DNA of 64,000 nucleotides, taken from contig JAMXBB010000009.1 in NCBI GenBank assembly GCA_024138015.1, positions 43,514,464 through 43,578,463 on the forward strand, written 5' to 3'. The stretch is from Lumnitzera littorea. Lineage: Eukaryota > Streptophyta > Magnoliopsida > Myrtales > Combretaceae. Position numbers and translations under genes: made by a program. The notes under the pieces were generated by a model that made no database searches, had not been told where the DNA came from, and worked only from the letters and a program-made list of their open reading frames with translations. Within the stretch, counting starts at the first letter, position 1. Each line of letters starts with the position of its first letter. Below are positions 10,143 to 22,689 of this stretch, in pieces.

Positions 10143-13100
10143 AGCTGATTGTGGTTTGCTTACTTATTCGTTTACAGTATTCATATACTTTCCATCCATG
10201 TTTTTAAACTTTCTATAAGCTTAAACCCACCCCTCATGACTGCCCTTGTCAGTCCTTAGCGCAAATCATATCGCATAGTCCTCACTGATTTTACCTCACT
10301 CAAGCCCAAGCACATTCTTTTTGTACACCTAGAGGTGAATGTACATGACATGATTACTCAGATCTTGCAAGCAAATCTATAGGAGAGTGAGCAAACCACA
10401 ACTAAGTAAGGGGTAGGAGGCAAAAAGCATATACAAGCTAAACAGTACAACCAAGTTATCAGGCAATTATTACGTACAATGCATGAACAAGTAATGTATC
10501 ATCTACACAATGTTATTCGATTTGTTTTGAGGTTAAAGAAATTTCACCCACTCTAACTTAGGTTGAGGAGTTATGATATGATGGCCATAATGCCAATCAC
10601 AAAGGCTATAAGGCCATCCCACGGATAATTCTAAGCTTATGCAATGGAGGCTCCTACTTTGCCCATGATTACCTTCGAAGCCAATTCCCCCAACCTCGCC
10701 ACAACCTCCTCTCCTATCACTTAATTCAACTAAGGGTGGAGAAAGGTCAAATAATTGTAACCTTGTCTAGGGAATCAAAATTTTGCCAAAGAAATCTAGC
10801 TCTCCCCTAATAGGATACGATTCAGATCCATTTATAGTTTTAGTTCTTGTTTTAATTAGTTTAGTCAAGGGTAATCAACTAATTTATAAGACACCATATA
10901 AGGTCAATCAATATAACAAAACATGTAACTCAACTAGTAATCAGCATCTCAATAACCAAGCACAGGTATAGCTTGTGTACAAATAATTACTTATAACCAC
11001 AAGTGAGCATATACTCTAGTCTCTATAAATCTCACTTACTTGTACTGAAGCTTACTACAATAGGTTTGGAATGTTAGTACTTCACTCACTTGGAAGTCCT
11101 ATATATAAAAAAGCTCATATTCAGCTTTCGTATGATTTACGAAACTGTTAAGGTTTTACCTAGTTCCTTGTATTATTATATAACTGAATTGAAATACTAT
11201 TTATATAGACATTTAAAAGAATTGTTTATATATACATATATATACACATTATATATGTACTTTAAGTATCTTACGGGCTTATTATTCTTACTTTATTATA
11301 TGAGTATCTTATCTTTACTAAAATGTGCATACATATTTACACATGTACACATATATCCATATATATATATATATATAATCTTCTAGAGTATATATAGACA
11401 TACACATACACACACACACATATATATATACATATATGCTTCAAGTATTATATTTTACTATATAGACTATTATCTAAAGTTATTCAATTTTAATAAAGTT
11501 AGTATCATTAGGGTTCGTCTAAACTCGATGATAAGTATTATAGTTTCTATCTCAAGAGATAGCTTCTAAAGGGTATATTTTAGTTTCTTCTATACATATA
11601 TATCCTTATAATGTGCCTTATCATATCATGTCCCTATTATTTAAATAACTATATTTTATATATTTCCATAACATAGCTTAATAATATATGTGAAGTATCT
11701 AGCCCTATCACTGGTATATCTTAGTCTAGATCATACGATAGCATAAAATATGATAAATATCCATTCTAATCAAACCTGATCACTATGTACTTGTATAGGA
11801 TTGATTCAAATATTTATCATATTTTAGCCTAGTTTTATTGAAAACATACTTTGATTAGTAAATTAGGCTATTTAACTAAGGAAATTCATAATAAAGAGTG
11901 AGGATCACCAAATAATTTCATTAAAATTTCTATAAACTAAAAAAAAAGACAAAGAATTCAACTAGTAAATGGTTTGATGCTATTGGGTTTATCGCCTATG
12001 TACAAAAAATTACTATTTTATCCCTATATTATGATTAATTAGGCAAATAATATGAATTTTACACCAAACTAATTCTAACCTGTCTTGATATCATTACAAG
12101 AACCTAAAATCAATTTTATCCTAATTTCATCAATTATTTCCCTTAAAACCAATTTATTTCGTAAATTGCCTATTTTAAGCTATTTTTAGGGCACAAAAAT
12201 GCAATAAATACTGAACATATATAAAATCAAAATCAGGTTACATAGCAATAAACTAGATGTAATATGTATTCTATAGAAAAATTTTGACCTTGAAATAACA
12301 TCATTTACTATATTTATTTTAATTTTCAAAATTCGGATGAATAATACATTTGTTAAGCACATATATAAAATATTCATAATTTTACAAAAATAAAATTACA
12401 TCATGAATGTACCTTAAAAATAACTAGGGAATAATTTCTTTCATAGTTTTCTAAAGTTATTTGATAATTTTTTAAAATATATGAAAAACAAAGCAAAACC
12501 TTAACCGACCATTTGCCGGAGCTACAGTAGCCAACGGCTAATGGGAATGTGTCAATGGGCTTAGGCGATTAGTGGATTGGTGGTGGCCAATAGGGTTTGC
12601 TAGCAGGTGGTGGTTGGTTTAGGAACACAAAGGGTGCTACTTTCTACCTATTATTTATTTATTTATTTTTAATTTTTTTCTAATTTTTCCAATTGCTGTT
12701 CTAAGCTCCAAAATGCTAAACACTACATATCTAAGGTCAATTTCTATTTATAGAGTCCAATGTTGGCCAAAAGGAATTTTTTTATATTTTTATCTTTTTT
12801 TTTTAATTAGCATGAGGTGTCTTATTTTAGGACAATTACTTTTGATTCATCACTTACCTAGCTTAGATTTTTGCCACAAAGGTTGTTCGGTAAATTCCAA
12901 GTTATTTGCAATAGTTGGATGGGCTTTTGATTGGGTTTTGGTTGATATTGTATTTAATTACTAGTATTTTATATAGGTTATATTAATATTTAGCATATTT
13001 GCCAATATAAGTGTATATATCTTATATATGTGGTATACATAATGAGTAATTATATGTATATAATCATGTTTGTAGCATGTCTTTTATCTTTAAGATAATT

Positions 13101-13485
13101 TATTGCACATATTTTTAAGTTTTTAGGTTAATCTACTAGTATATTTATTATATGTACACCATATATTCCTAAAAATACACCTATATTCATATAGCATATT
13201 ATATTATATTATTCCTTTTTATAACTTAAATAACTTATTTCTAAGTCCTCATTGCATTTTAGGCTTAGTTTTAGGAGTTCCGACGAGTTTTACACTATAA
13301 TGAAAAATTATACTTTTAAAGTTAAAATTAGGTTTTTAGGATATTATCTTTAAAATCTAACTTTATTGGATCACTTCAACTAACTTTTATAATCTAATCG
13401 TAAAGTTTGGGCTCAATTAGATAATTTTTCCCAAAGACCCTAAATCCGAGTATGGTTGCCCTAAAAGCGATTTTAAGGGCTCACA
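10143..13485 (-). mobile_element. 3' LTR of chromovirus E (left end truncated)
   Basis: On the minus strand it starts TGTGAGCCC at 13485, directly after a purine tract, which fixes it as the 3' LTR of E. Its part at 10143-11232 is a direct repeat of 45612-46701 next to the E PBS. Its part at 11880-13485 is recognisably related to the D LTR (about 39200-41043). The left end is lost where element I begins, so the full LTR was probably over 4 kb. It holds a (TA)n/(CA)n microsatellite at about 11330-11445. Small open frames at 10783, 11090, 12186 and 12713 are chance. Confidence 0.72.
11330..11445. repeat. (TA)n and (CA)n microsatellites
   Basis: Runs of TATATATA and CACACACA alternate within the E 3' LTR. 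The homologous right LTR breaks at the start of this TA-rich tract (46701). Confidence 0.8.
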
Positions 13486-13501
13486 TTTCCACCCCACCTT
13501 A
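13486..13501 (-). other. Polypurine tract of element E
   Basis: TAAGGTGGGGTGGAAA on the minus strand lies immediately before the LTR start TGTGAGCCC. Confidence 0.75.
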
Positions 13502-13559
13502 GAAAAAGTTTTTTCCTAAAAACTTTCTTGTAACTAGAATTATAGAGTTAAGATCACTG

Positions 13560-14830
13560 ACTTGTAATTCCAAAGAGCCATAGATACTTCTCCTCCATTA
13601 CAGTCTCGATTCTCATGTTGCTTTCGCTTCTAAACCATTACCCCACTATACATTAACGTACTCCAATTTTTCGTTTCTTAACTTTCGAACCCAATTATCC
13701 AATATTTTCATGGGTTTGTCTTTCAAAGTCAAATTTTTTTAGAACTCCACAAGTTTCAACTCTATTATTACATCAGGGTTCTTTGTGAATTTCCTTGACA
13801 TTGAGACATGGAATACATCATGATATCCAAACAAACTTAGGGGTAAGGCAAGTCAATACAATACTTTGCCCACTTTCTTTAATATTTCAAAAGGGCCTAT
13901 ATATCTTAGGCTTAATTTACCTTTTGATTTGAATCGATTGTATCCTTTAAATGGGCTTATCTTTACATATAAATGATCCTTAATTTCGTATTCCAATGGT
14001 CTTCTCTTCATATCTATCTAACTTTTGTATCTATCTTAGGCTTCCTTTAACTTCTATCGAATTATCTACACTTTCTCATTCATTTGAGATATCATATTAG
14101 GTCCTAATACTGTATGCTCTTCATTTTCCCAATATAAAGGAGATTAACACTATTGTTTGGATAAAGCTTCTTATAGGGCCATTTATATGGTAGTGTAATA
14201 GCTATTGTTACAGGAAAACTCCACTAATAGTAAATGCCTATCCCACTCTCCATTAAATTCCAGTGCACATGCTCTCAACATATCCCCCAAAGTGTCAATA
14301 ATCCTTTCGAATTGCACATCTAATTGTAGATGATATGTACTATTGACCTTCAATTTGCTACCTAAGGCTTGATGTAAGCTTTCCTAAAATTTAGACACTA
14401 ATCTGGTGTCTCTATGAAAAACTATAATAAGTGGTACTCCATGTAGTCTAACAATCTCCTGTACATATAAGTTAGCCATTTTCTCCAACAAGTACCATAT
14501 ACGATATGATAGAAAATGAGCACATTTGGTTAATCTATTGACAATCACCCATATTGAATCATGTCTAGCTCATGTTCTAGGGAGGGTGATAACAAAATCT
14601 ATGGCAATGTGGTCCTATTTCCATTATGGTACTTCTGGGGGTTGTAGAGTGCCTCCTTGTCTTTGTTACTCAACTTTAACTTGTTGGCATGTTGTACATT
14701 CTATTAAAAATTGTGCTATACCTCTCTTCATCTTATACCACCAAAAAGTAGACTTCAAGTCTTAGTACATTTTGTTTCCACCTAGATGTAGTGTATACCC
14801 AAAAGTATGTACTTCACCCATTATCTCTCT
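13560..14830 (-). pseudogene. Element E pol: integrase and C-terminal domain, broken
   Basis: Minus-strand translation gives a plant chromovirus integrase. The zinc finger shows HLGGNKMY (about 14790) and CTTCQQVK (about 14685). The catalytic core shows DHIAIDFVITLP, then HRDTRLVSKF, then FERIIDTLGDML (about 14300), so the three acidic residues can be placed. The C-terminal part has RPLEYEIKDHLYVKIS, GKLSLRYIGPFEIL and FGYHDVFHVSMS, typical of the Del/Tekay type, and a chromodomain-like tail near 13600. Stops interrupt it, several where tryptophan or glutamine is expected. It is followed by the E polypurine tract and 3' LTR. Certain as an integrase relic; lineage probable. Confidence 0.9.
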
Positions 14831-15079
14831 TTTTAGATCAAGAATCTAGGTTACATAGATTTGTCTTTTAAATCTTAACAATCCCATTTCATCTATCTTG
14901 AAGTCAAGTAATTCCTCCTTATGTATTAGTCTAAACTTGATCGGTGCCAAATCTTCATCTTTATCTTGTAACGCATTGATTCTATCAAGCAAAGTTGGTT
15001 AGATTGTCAAATTCATCAAACATAAGTCAAGGTCATGCCACTTGAATCCTATTTCCAACTTTTCAAACTCTCAGATTAA

Positions 15080-15577
15080 CTCCTGTTATGTAGTGAGAGA
15101 AGATATAACTTGTCCATAGTTTCGATGGCTAAGTGCATCAGCTACCACATTAGCTTTTCCAAGGTGGTAGTTAATGGTCAAATGATAATCTTTAATCAAT
15201 TTTAGCTACCTCCTTTGTCACAAATTCAACTCTTTTTGAAGAGAAAGTACTTCAAACTTTTATGATTAGTATATATCTCAAAATGTTGCCCATACAAGTA
15301 ATGTCTCCAAATTTTCAATGCAAAGACTACTATAGCCAATTCAAGGTCATGAGTAAGACAATTATTCTCATGTAGCCTCACTTGTCATGATGCGTATGCT
15401 ATAACTATTCCATCTTGCATCAAAACACATCCTAACCTGTTATGGGAAGCATCATTGTATAATTGCATGGCTTGCTTGGGTTTAGCAATGTTACTATTAA
15501 ATCCATAATCAGCTAATTCTTAAGTTCCTAGAAACTCCTTTCACATTCTTTATCCTACTCAAATTTTACATCCTTTT
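15080..15577 (-). pseudogene. Element E pol: RNase H domain, broken
   Basis: The minus-strand frame shows LGCVLMQDGIVIAYAS (about 15430), HDLELAIVVFALKIWRHYLY (about 15340), IYTNHKSLKYF (about 15260) and GKANVVADALSH (about 15140), the standard order of gypsy RNase H. Stop codons and indels break it. It ends at 15577, just before the target duplication of B. The missing upstream part resumes at 27677 on the far side of B, and the reading continues there without loss, which shows that B split this gene. Confidence 0.9.
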
Positions 15578-15582
15578 GAGTC
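15578..15582. other. Left target-site duplication of element B
   Basis: GAGTC, identical to 27672-27676. Confidence 0.95.
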
Positions 15583-17170
15583 TATCGAGGTCGGTTTTTC
15601 ACCCTCCTGGTTTTTTATAAATTAGATTTCCTTTAAACCAATTAACATTGAACCCTTGCCTATTTAATACTAATCATTGACTGGGGTTTAAAGAAAACAA
15701 TTTTTTTAAAAATGTTTTGGAATCACTACCTGATCGAAGTCGAAAAAACATTTAAGTTATAACTAATTAAGTATATTGATTATAACTTAGCCACTAGTCT
15801 AATGATTAAAACCAATTTTTGTAAAATGGCTTTTGAAACCAAAGATCATGGATCCGGGGGTGAGGAATTTTAAACACTTACGGGTGCCATTAACTTTTCA
15901 AATTTCACTTTAATCTTTAAAAATCACCTTTTTATTTTATAAGACAGAACTCAATTTAATTATTTAAGTAATCTGGAAAAAAGGAAAAATTAGATTTTTT
16001 TATTTTAATCATCATCCCGTTGGTGCCTACGTACCCGCTATTCAAGATCAGACGTATGTAGTTCTTTTAATGAAAACTTTAGTAAGTTGGTAGTTTTAAT
16101 TCTTGAAAATGATTAAGTTTACGTCTTTTACTTAATTTGGTTCGTTTAAGAAAATTTTTAAAAAAGGTTCTAAATTGGATTTTATTTTTGGAAATTCTAA
16201 ATGATCTTAATTTAGAAAATGGTTGATTTACTTTTATTTCATTTTTGGAAAATCAATTTTTCTAAGTGATGAAACAATTTATTCCCTATCCAACTTATTT
16301 TATTGTATTATATCATCTTATTTATTTATTACTTATTATATTTTATCTATTTTTATTAAATAAAAATAAAATAAAATAAAAAAGTAAAATAAATTTGCTC
16401 TTTTCTTTTTTTATTTCTTTTCTACTTTTTCTTTTCTTTCTTTTTTTTTTTGGTCTTTTTCTTTTTTGGTATTATTACATTTACAATAAATCAAATAAGT
16501 AAATGAAAAAAAATAAAACCGAAACAAAGCTCAAACCAAGAAAGGGGACACGGGTCGGATTCAGACACTGGGTCGGAGTTTGAGTCGGGTCGGATCACAA
16601 GTCGGGTCATGCAAATCTGGGTCGTCTTCAAACTTAGCAGCATGGGCGACAAAAGGTGGTTCGAGCCGTTCTAGCGACCAAAGCAAGGGGGTAAAGGATG
16701 TTCTGTGAGTTTTAGATTAGGGAATGGGAGGGTAAGCTTGACGCCATAGCCTGGGGTAGTTGTTCAATGGTGATGGGTGGTAGTAGTATTTGGACAATGA
16801 GGTTTGGAGTTGCTGGGTGCAAGAGAGCTATTGGGTTAGTGGTTTTAAGGTATAGTAAGTGGGAAGTAGCAACAGTAGTGGTTTAAGAAAGGGGTGCATG
16901 GTGGTTAGGGTTTTGGTGTGGTGTTTCAATAAGGCAGCTAGGGGGCATGATGGAGGTTGAAAGAGGTTAGGTTAGAGAGCCTAAGCTACAAGGAGCTCGG
17001 CCTGGCGATGGTTTGACTTGAGAGTGGCTAAAGAGAGGGGTTTGAAGAGAGAGAGAGAGTTCGGTTGAGGGTTAGAGAGAGAAAGACATCATGAAGGAGA
17101 AATAGGGCTTAAGGGTTGATTCAAAAGCTCATCTGTAGTTGTGTGTATTCGTGAATATCCCCTAACACCC

Positions 17171-17180
17171 AATTTATACT
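17171..17180 (-). promoter_or_regulatory. TATA box of the element B 3' LTR
   Basis: AGTATAAATT on the minus strand. The homologous site in the other LTR is at about 26607-26615. Confidence 0.55.
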
Positions 17181-17502
17181 CGAATTCAACTTAGAAACAT
17201 GGAAAGCTTGAATTCAGATTTATTGAAAATGTCTAGAAAATTAGTTTTTTTTTTTTTTTTTTTTTTCCGAATTTTGGAGCTTGATTTAAATGCTCCTTTG
17301 ACTGAATTTGGACGTTTTATTGGATCCAATTCAAAGTAAGCTATGTGGTGAACAAAATCAAAGCAAGAGATTAGGTGTGAGTGTGTGAAATTTGTGCGAA
17401 AATTGAAGCTAAAGTAAAGGGAATAGGCTATTCTTCATTGGGAAAGTGGAGGAGAATCTGGAGAAAATGAGGGAAAACTAAAGGATAGAGAGGGAAAGTG
17501 TT

Positions 17503-17588
17503 GATGTGGCGTCACGTAAGCCAACCTAACCAACCCTGACCTATTACATGTCATCACATGACATGTAGCAACTAACGTGGCGCCACGT
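17503..17588. promoter_or_regulatory. ACGT-core cluster with a perfect 14-bp palindrome in U3
   Basis: ACGTGGCGCCACGT at 17575-17588 is a perfect palindrome holding two inverted ACGTGGC cores, the form bound by plant bZIP proteins (G-box/ABRE). A further GGCGTCACGT lies at 17508-17516. The cluster is about 330-410 bases upstream of the minus-strand TATA box, so inside the LTR promoter. Binding is inferred from motif knowledge only. Confidence 0.5.
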
Positions 17589-18231
17589 CAGCAAGGTCAT
17601 CCAATTCGACGCTGCTACTTATCAAGATATGTAGTGCAATGAGATCTTGACACGTAACAGTCCCTAATGTGATGAAAAATAAAAAAAATAAACCTTATAT
17701 ACCTCCCCTATGATTTGAACCCAAGACCTTACACCAAACCCCAGTGCTAATGTCTAATACATATCCATTAGGCCGCTAGCATGTATCTTATTCATATGTG
17801 CAATTAAATTACACATTAGCTTAGGCTAGATTTAAATTTAAGCTTAGATTTAATGGCCTAACTTCTAAACCTAATAAAAAAATAATAAAAAATCTATCCC
17901 GTTAAAATAGTATTTTCTAAATTTTTTCTTTCAATTTTTCCATTTTTTTGTAATTTTTCAATTTTCTTATTTCTTATTTAATATATTTCTTTCTAGATTT
18001 CCTATTTTTTCACATTTTCCAATTTTCTTATTTTTTGTGCTTTTTCTTATATTTGATTTTTTTTGTATTTTCCTAAAATTCTTATTTTTTCTAAATTTCT
18101 TAATTTTTTAGGTTTTCTTTAATTTCCTATTTTTTTTTTGTATTTTTCTTAATTTAGGGCATATTGAGAAAAGAAAGAAAAATAATAGAAATACAAATAA
18201 AAATAATGGGGGCAAAAATTGAATGTTTATA

Positions 18232-18246
18232 GCTGTCCCTCTTTAT
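18232..18246 (-). other. Polypurine tract of element B
   Basis: ATAAAGAGGGACAGC on the minus strand, immediately before the 3' LTR start. The core is nearly identical to that of element A. Confidence 0.8.
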
Positions 18247-18356
18247 GACAAAGTTTAAACAAAACTTTGCCATAAAGACAAAGAGACGTTATTTTTGCCC
18301 ATAGGATGACTCTGAAACAATTATAGCTATCCTAAAATCGATTTAGATGAAGAAAT

Positions 18357-19260
18357 GAAACGTGGTCATGTCTCTGTAGGCTCACTAACCTAGGTGGGAG
18401 TGTCTTTAAGGGACAAGTAATCTTACGTTGGAATCGATCTAAAACCTAGTCATGCCTCATTAGCCTCACTAACCTAGGTGGGAGCATCTCTCGAGGACTA
18501 GTAACCCTAAACTAGGATCGATCTAAAACCTTGTTGTGCCTCGCTAGGCTCACTAACCTTGGCAAGAGCGTCTCTCGAGGACTAATAACCCTAAACTGGG
18601 ATCGACTTAAAACTTGGCCATACTTCACTAAGCCCAATAACCTAAGCAGAAAACTAGGATCAACAACCCCAAACTGGGATCGATCTAAAACCTAGTTATG
18701 CTTTACTAGGCTCACTAACCTAGGTGGGAGTGTCTCTCAAGGACTAGTAACCCTAATCTAGGATTGATCTAAAACCTGCCTATGCTTCACTAGGCTCACT
18801 AACTTAAGCGAGAGCGTCTTTGGAGGACTAGCAACCCTAAACTAGGATCGATCTAAAACTTGGTCATACCTCATTAGGCTCACTAACCTAGGCAAAAGCG
18901 TCTCTCAAGAACTAGCAACCCTAAATTAAGATCGATCTAAAACCTGGTCGTGCTTTACTAGGCTCACTAACCTAGGTGAGAGCGTCTCTCAAAGACTAGT
19001 AACCCTAAACCAAGATCAATGTAAAACCCGGTCGTACCTCACTAGGTTCACTAACTTAGTAAGAGCATCTTTCAAGGACTAGCAACCCTAAACTAAGATC
19101 AATCTAAAACCTAGCCGTACCTCACTAGGCTTACTAACCTAGGTAAGAGCATCTCTCGAGGATTAGCAACCTTAAACTGGGATCGATCTAAAACTTGGCT
19201 ATGCCTCATTAGGCTCACTAACCTAAGCAAAAGTGTCTTTTGAGGACTAGCAACCCTAAA
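18357..19260. repeat. Tandem array with 84-bp unit
   Basis: Units begin at about 18357, 18441, 18525, 18609 and 18687 (one unit shortened to 78) and continue to 19260, about eleven in all. Shared landmarks are CTCACTAACCTAGG, TCTCTCGAGGACTAG and GATCGATCTAAAAC. Copies differ mainly by single bases. The array lies just inside the 3' LTR of B, the same place as the 78-bp array of A, but the unit sequences are unrelated as far as I can see. Confidence 0.88.
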
Positions 19261-19670
19261 CTGGTTTTAATGCTATGCCAAAAGGAACGGTGAAGAGAAG
19301 TTCCCTATGGAACTTGGTGAATAGAGGGAGAAATGCCATATGGGCTCGCTTGAGAGAAATTTGATGAATAAAATGGTAGTGCCCTATAGGCTTGCTTGAA
19401 AAAATACTGTGAAGGAGAATGATCCTACAAGTTTGCCAGAAGTGTCTTTCAAGGACTAGCAACCTTAAACTGGTTTTAATGCTGTTCCAAAAGGAACGGT
19501 GAAGAGAAGTTCCCTATAGAACTTGGTGAATAGAGGGGGAAATGCCATATGGGCTCGCTTGAGAGAAATTTGATGAATAAATTAGTAGTGCCCTATGGGC
19601 TTGCTTGAAAAAATACTATGAAGGAGAATGATCCTATAGGCTTACTAAGAAGAATGTAATGAAGGGGGAA
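19253..19670. repeat. Two copies of a 209-bp unit
   Basis: TGGTTTTAAT recurs at 19262 and 19471, and the roughly 209 bases that follow are nearly the same in both copies. The first copy ends with a return to the 84-bp motif (AGTGTCTTTCAAGGACTAGC), so the two repeat types are interleaved. Confidence 0.8.
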
Positions 19671-20215
19671 AACTTGTAAAAAGGACTGAGTTAAGATTAT
19701 TTCTTTGAAGGCTAGCTAAACATTTGGATGTGGAAGGTGAGTGTCTTATGGGTTAGACAAAAGAGACGATGAAGAGAAGTATCATATAGGCTCGCTAAGA
19801 GAAACTTTGTGAACAGATGGGTCCAATGGGAATGCCTAAAGAAATCAAGCTTCCTACGAACTCACTACAAGATCTTTGCAAAAAGAATTGCCCTATAGGC
19901 TTGTTAAAAGAACTTAATGAGCTGAAGGGCCCAATGAGCACACTTAAGAGAAGCTTGGTGAATGCCTTATAGGTTTATTAACAGAAACTTAGTGAACAGA
20001 GAGGCCCGATGGGCTCACTTAAAGAAATCAAGCATCCTATGAGCTCACTACAAGATTTTTGCAAAACAGAAGTGCCTCATGGGCTTGTTAAAAGAACTTA
20101 GTGAACCGAAGGGCCATATGGGTACGGTAAATGTAATTGAGGATCAAAGGCACCCTATGGGTTTGCTAAAGGCCTTAAAGAGAGTTAAATGGATGGAAGG
20201 TAGGATAGCTCATTC
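19671..20215. repeat. Degenerate repeats with period near 180 bp
   Basis: AAATCAAGC(T/A)TCCTA recurs about 180 bases apart (near 19848 and 20027) with the same order of short motifs, such as CTCACTACAAGAT and GCTTGTTAAAAGAACTTA. Short CCTATGGGCTCGCT-like motifs recur through the whole stretch. It forms a third tier of repetition beside the 84- and 209-bp repeats. Confidence 0.65.
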
Positions 20216-22689
20216 AAGAGTTGGCTAGGATAAAAACTTGTCCGAAAACACTACTCGATTTTTTAGGAAACTATTTATAGAAAAACCCTTTTGGCGGAAA
20301 CCATTTATGTTGAAAAAGACGCTGGGTATAATTTCCTTTATTTTAGGAAGAATGAGAAAAGCCCAGACTCTTAACCCTTTCTTTTTTAATAAGAATGGAT
20401 TGAAAACTTGGCCACCTAGGCCAACATGGAATTGAAATAAAGATACTTTCTCTCTCTTTTTCTTTTTCTTCTTCTTTCTTTTTCTTTTTATTACCTCTCT
20501 TTTTTTTTTCTTTTTTAGTTTGCTAATAGGTAAAGAACCCTTCCTTAAAAATCTCACAGAGCTTCTTATGTTCTCCCTAGTCTTGATGTTGAGTTGCCTG
20601 GTGGGGCCTTGTGATTTCAAACATCCTTAAAAAGGTAACTCATGACTAGTTTAGTCGAAGAAGACTTCCTTGCAAACTTTCGGTCCAGATTATACTCTTG
20701 ACTATAGTCCCAAAATTATAGTCCATTTTGCATGTGATACGCCTTAATCAATCCATTAAGTCTTTTTCGGTTTAACGTTATGAATTTAGGCTTTTGGTCT
20801 AAGGGCTTCAAAAAGAACTAACAAAGAAGCCTATTTTGAAATAAATATTAATCTTTGGTATACAAGTTGAGAACCTTAGGATCAATTAGAAATATACTTG
20901 CCCTAACTTCAAAAACAACTTTTATTAAAGATAAATTATCTTTAAAAATCGGAAGAGCTCTTAATTTTGTAAGTGTGGTATTGTGGGTGGGAAGGCTAAG
21001 TGTAAGAGAGGCTTCAAAATGGATGTAGAGATTTTGGGTTTTTGAGCTCGGACTGTGATTCAGAGCTTTGCATCTTTAGGTTTATTTACGCTTTAACTTT
21101 TGGTTTGATTGCCTCTATTAGGATATGATATGGCTTTCACTTGGCTCTTGACTTACACTTGAGCCCAACTTTCCAACCTCTCTTCTTCGTTTTGTTATTA
21201 CTTTACCCTATTGTTTGATGCATCTCTAAGGCTGTATACATAAAGAAGCACCACAACGAATGAACCAAAAAGGAAATAAAAAAGAAACTAACAAAGTCCA
21301 GGCAACTACCGAATGGATATGACTCACCACTCGATCTTACCCAACCTATAACCCATCGGATATGATATACTGGTCAGAATTGAAGGGTTACTTGCCATTA
21401 CTCTTTGCTAAAAGGAATAGATAAGAGTTAGATGATAACGAGAACACTAAGGTTACTTCAGTGAGTAAATCTATATTGAAAGTTGAATGTGTGCGTATAA
21501 GGAATGTGGGGGTTTATATACTTACCCACTAGGGTTATTTTATACGTATGAAAAGACAAAAAGGTATTTTACATTTACATTACATTAATCATACTAAAAA
21601 GGGGTAAAAAGGACAAAAAATATCGAGTGCGGAAAAGAAAGAATCATCCTAAAACATTATGTCAGAAGGCACGTATCACTTGATTGCTATATGTCAGGAG
21701 TATGATATATAGGCAGAAACAGGAAGTGCTGGGAGTTAGTAATCAGCCTAGCAAAAAGGTTAGCTATCTTGAAGTGAAATGCCAATGGGTCAAGTGGGTA
21801 GCTTGACTCAGCTAATTCTAGGCTATCTTCTAGATTAAGACTTTGCTATTGTGCAGGAGCATGTTGGACACACACAAGGATCTAAGAGACAAGTCGGTAG
21901 GAGGTCGAATAGGGATACGATTCCCCGTCTCGGCTATAGCTTAGAGCTAGTATTTTTTATGTGAGCCCTTAAAGTCCTTTAGCTCGGCTTCTTGTGATTA
22001 GTTTAGGGGGTTGATTCCTATCACTATTCTTTCTTTTTCTTTTGGCCCCAAGTCTCAATTGCTAAGTTTTTACCTCTTAAGCGATTTAGGGTCCTAAATC
22101 CATTGTTTTCTATTGTATGGGCTCGAGTGAGGTAAGTAAAAGCTCGAGGTGTTTAAAAAGGATGTAGCACTTCCTTATTTCAAAAAACATAACTTATCAC
22201 AAATAAAATTTTCTTTTGAATTTAATATTACTAAAGCAATTACAAACCAATTTTAATCCCTCTCTCCTTATCAATGACCTTAACCTCCAAATTGCCCCAT
22301 TATGGGGTAGTTCTCAATAGGGTTTAAATTTGAAAAATTCTTCAAACAGGTCCAACGAGGTAAACAAGAGATGATTGTGTTTAGGATTCAAGAAATGAAT
22401 GCCTAGTTTCATTTTAATCTATGTATCACATTTAAAGTGGACCTCCTTTAAGGAATGAGTCCAAAGTATCCTCACCTTTATGTCACTCAACTCTCAAAGT
22501 GTTTTAGGTTAGTGAGTGGAAAATAACTTGCCTCTTTTCATTTTAAACCTTTTAAAAGTGAGTTACTGATTCCTTAAGAAGAACTTCTTTGCTCTAAAAA
22601 TAGTGCAATCATTCCATTGAAAAAGGCAATTGTATTATTCCAACAATTGTACAGACTTTATTGAAAACAACTTTCTTTACCCCTATCTT
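20216..22689 (-). other. Non-coding interior of element B
   Basis: 2.5 kb in which I see no enzyme domain. Two overlapping frames near 20225-20620, one on each strand, arise from a T/C-rich tract and a chance open stretch. The part at 22330-22600 resembles element A at about 4500-4650, supporting shared ancestry of the two interiors. Confidence 0.55.

Larger units (their letters stand above)
15583..18231 (-). mobile_element. 3' LTR of element B
   Basis: 2649 bases, a direct repeat of 24947-27671. On the minus strand it starts TATAAACATTCAATTTTTGCC and ends CCTCGATA. It differs from the other copy by substitutions and small indels, for example a short extra piece near 15620. It holds a TATA box, a G-box/ABRE-like palindrome and long T-rich tracts. 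Confidence 0.92.

Noticed and set aside
20225..20620. 131-codon lysine-rich minus frame and an overlapping plus frame at 20238
   Set aside because: They overlap each other on a pyrimidine-rich tract in the B interior; no domain.
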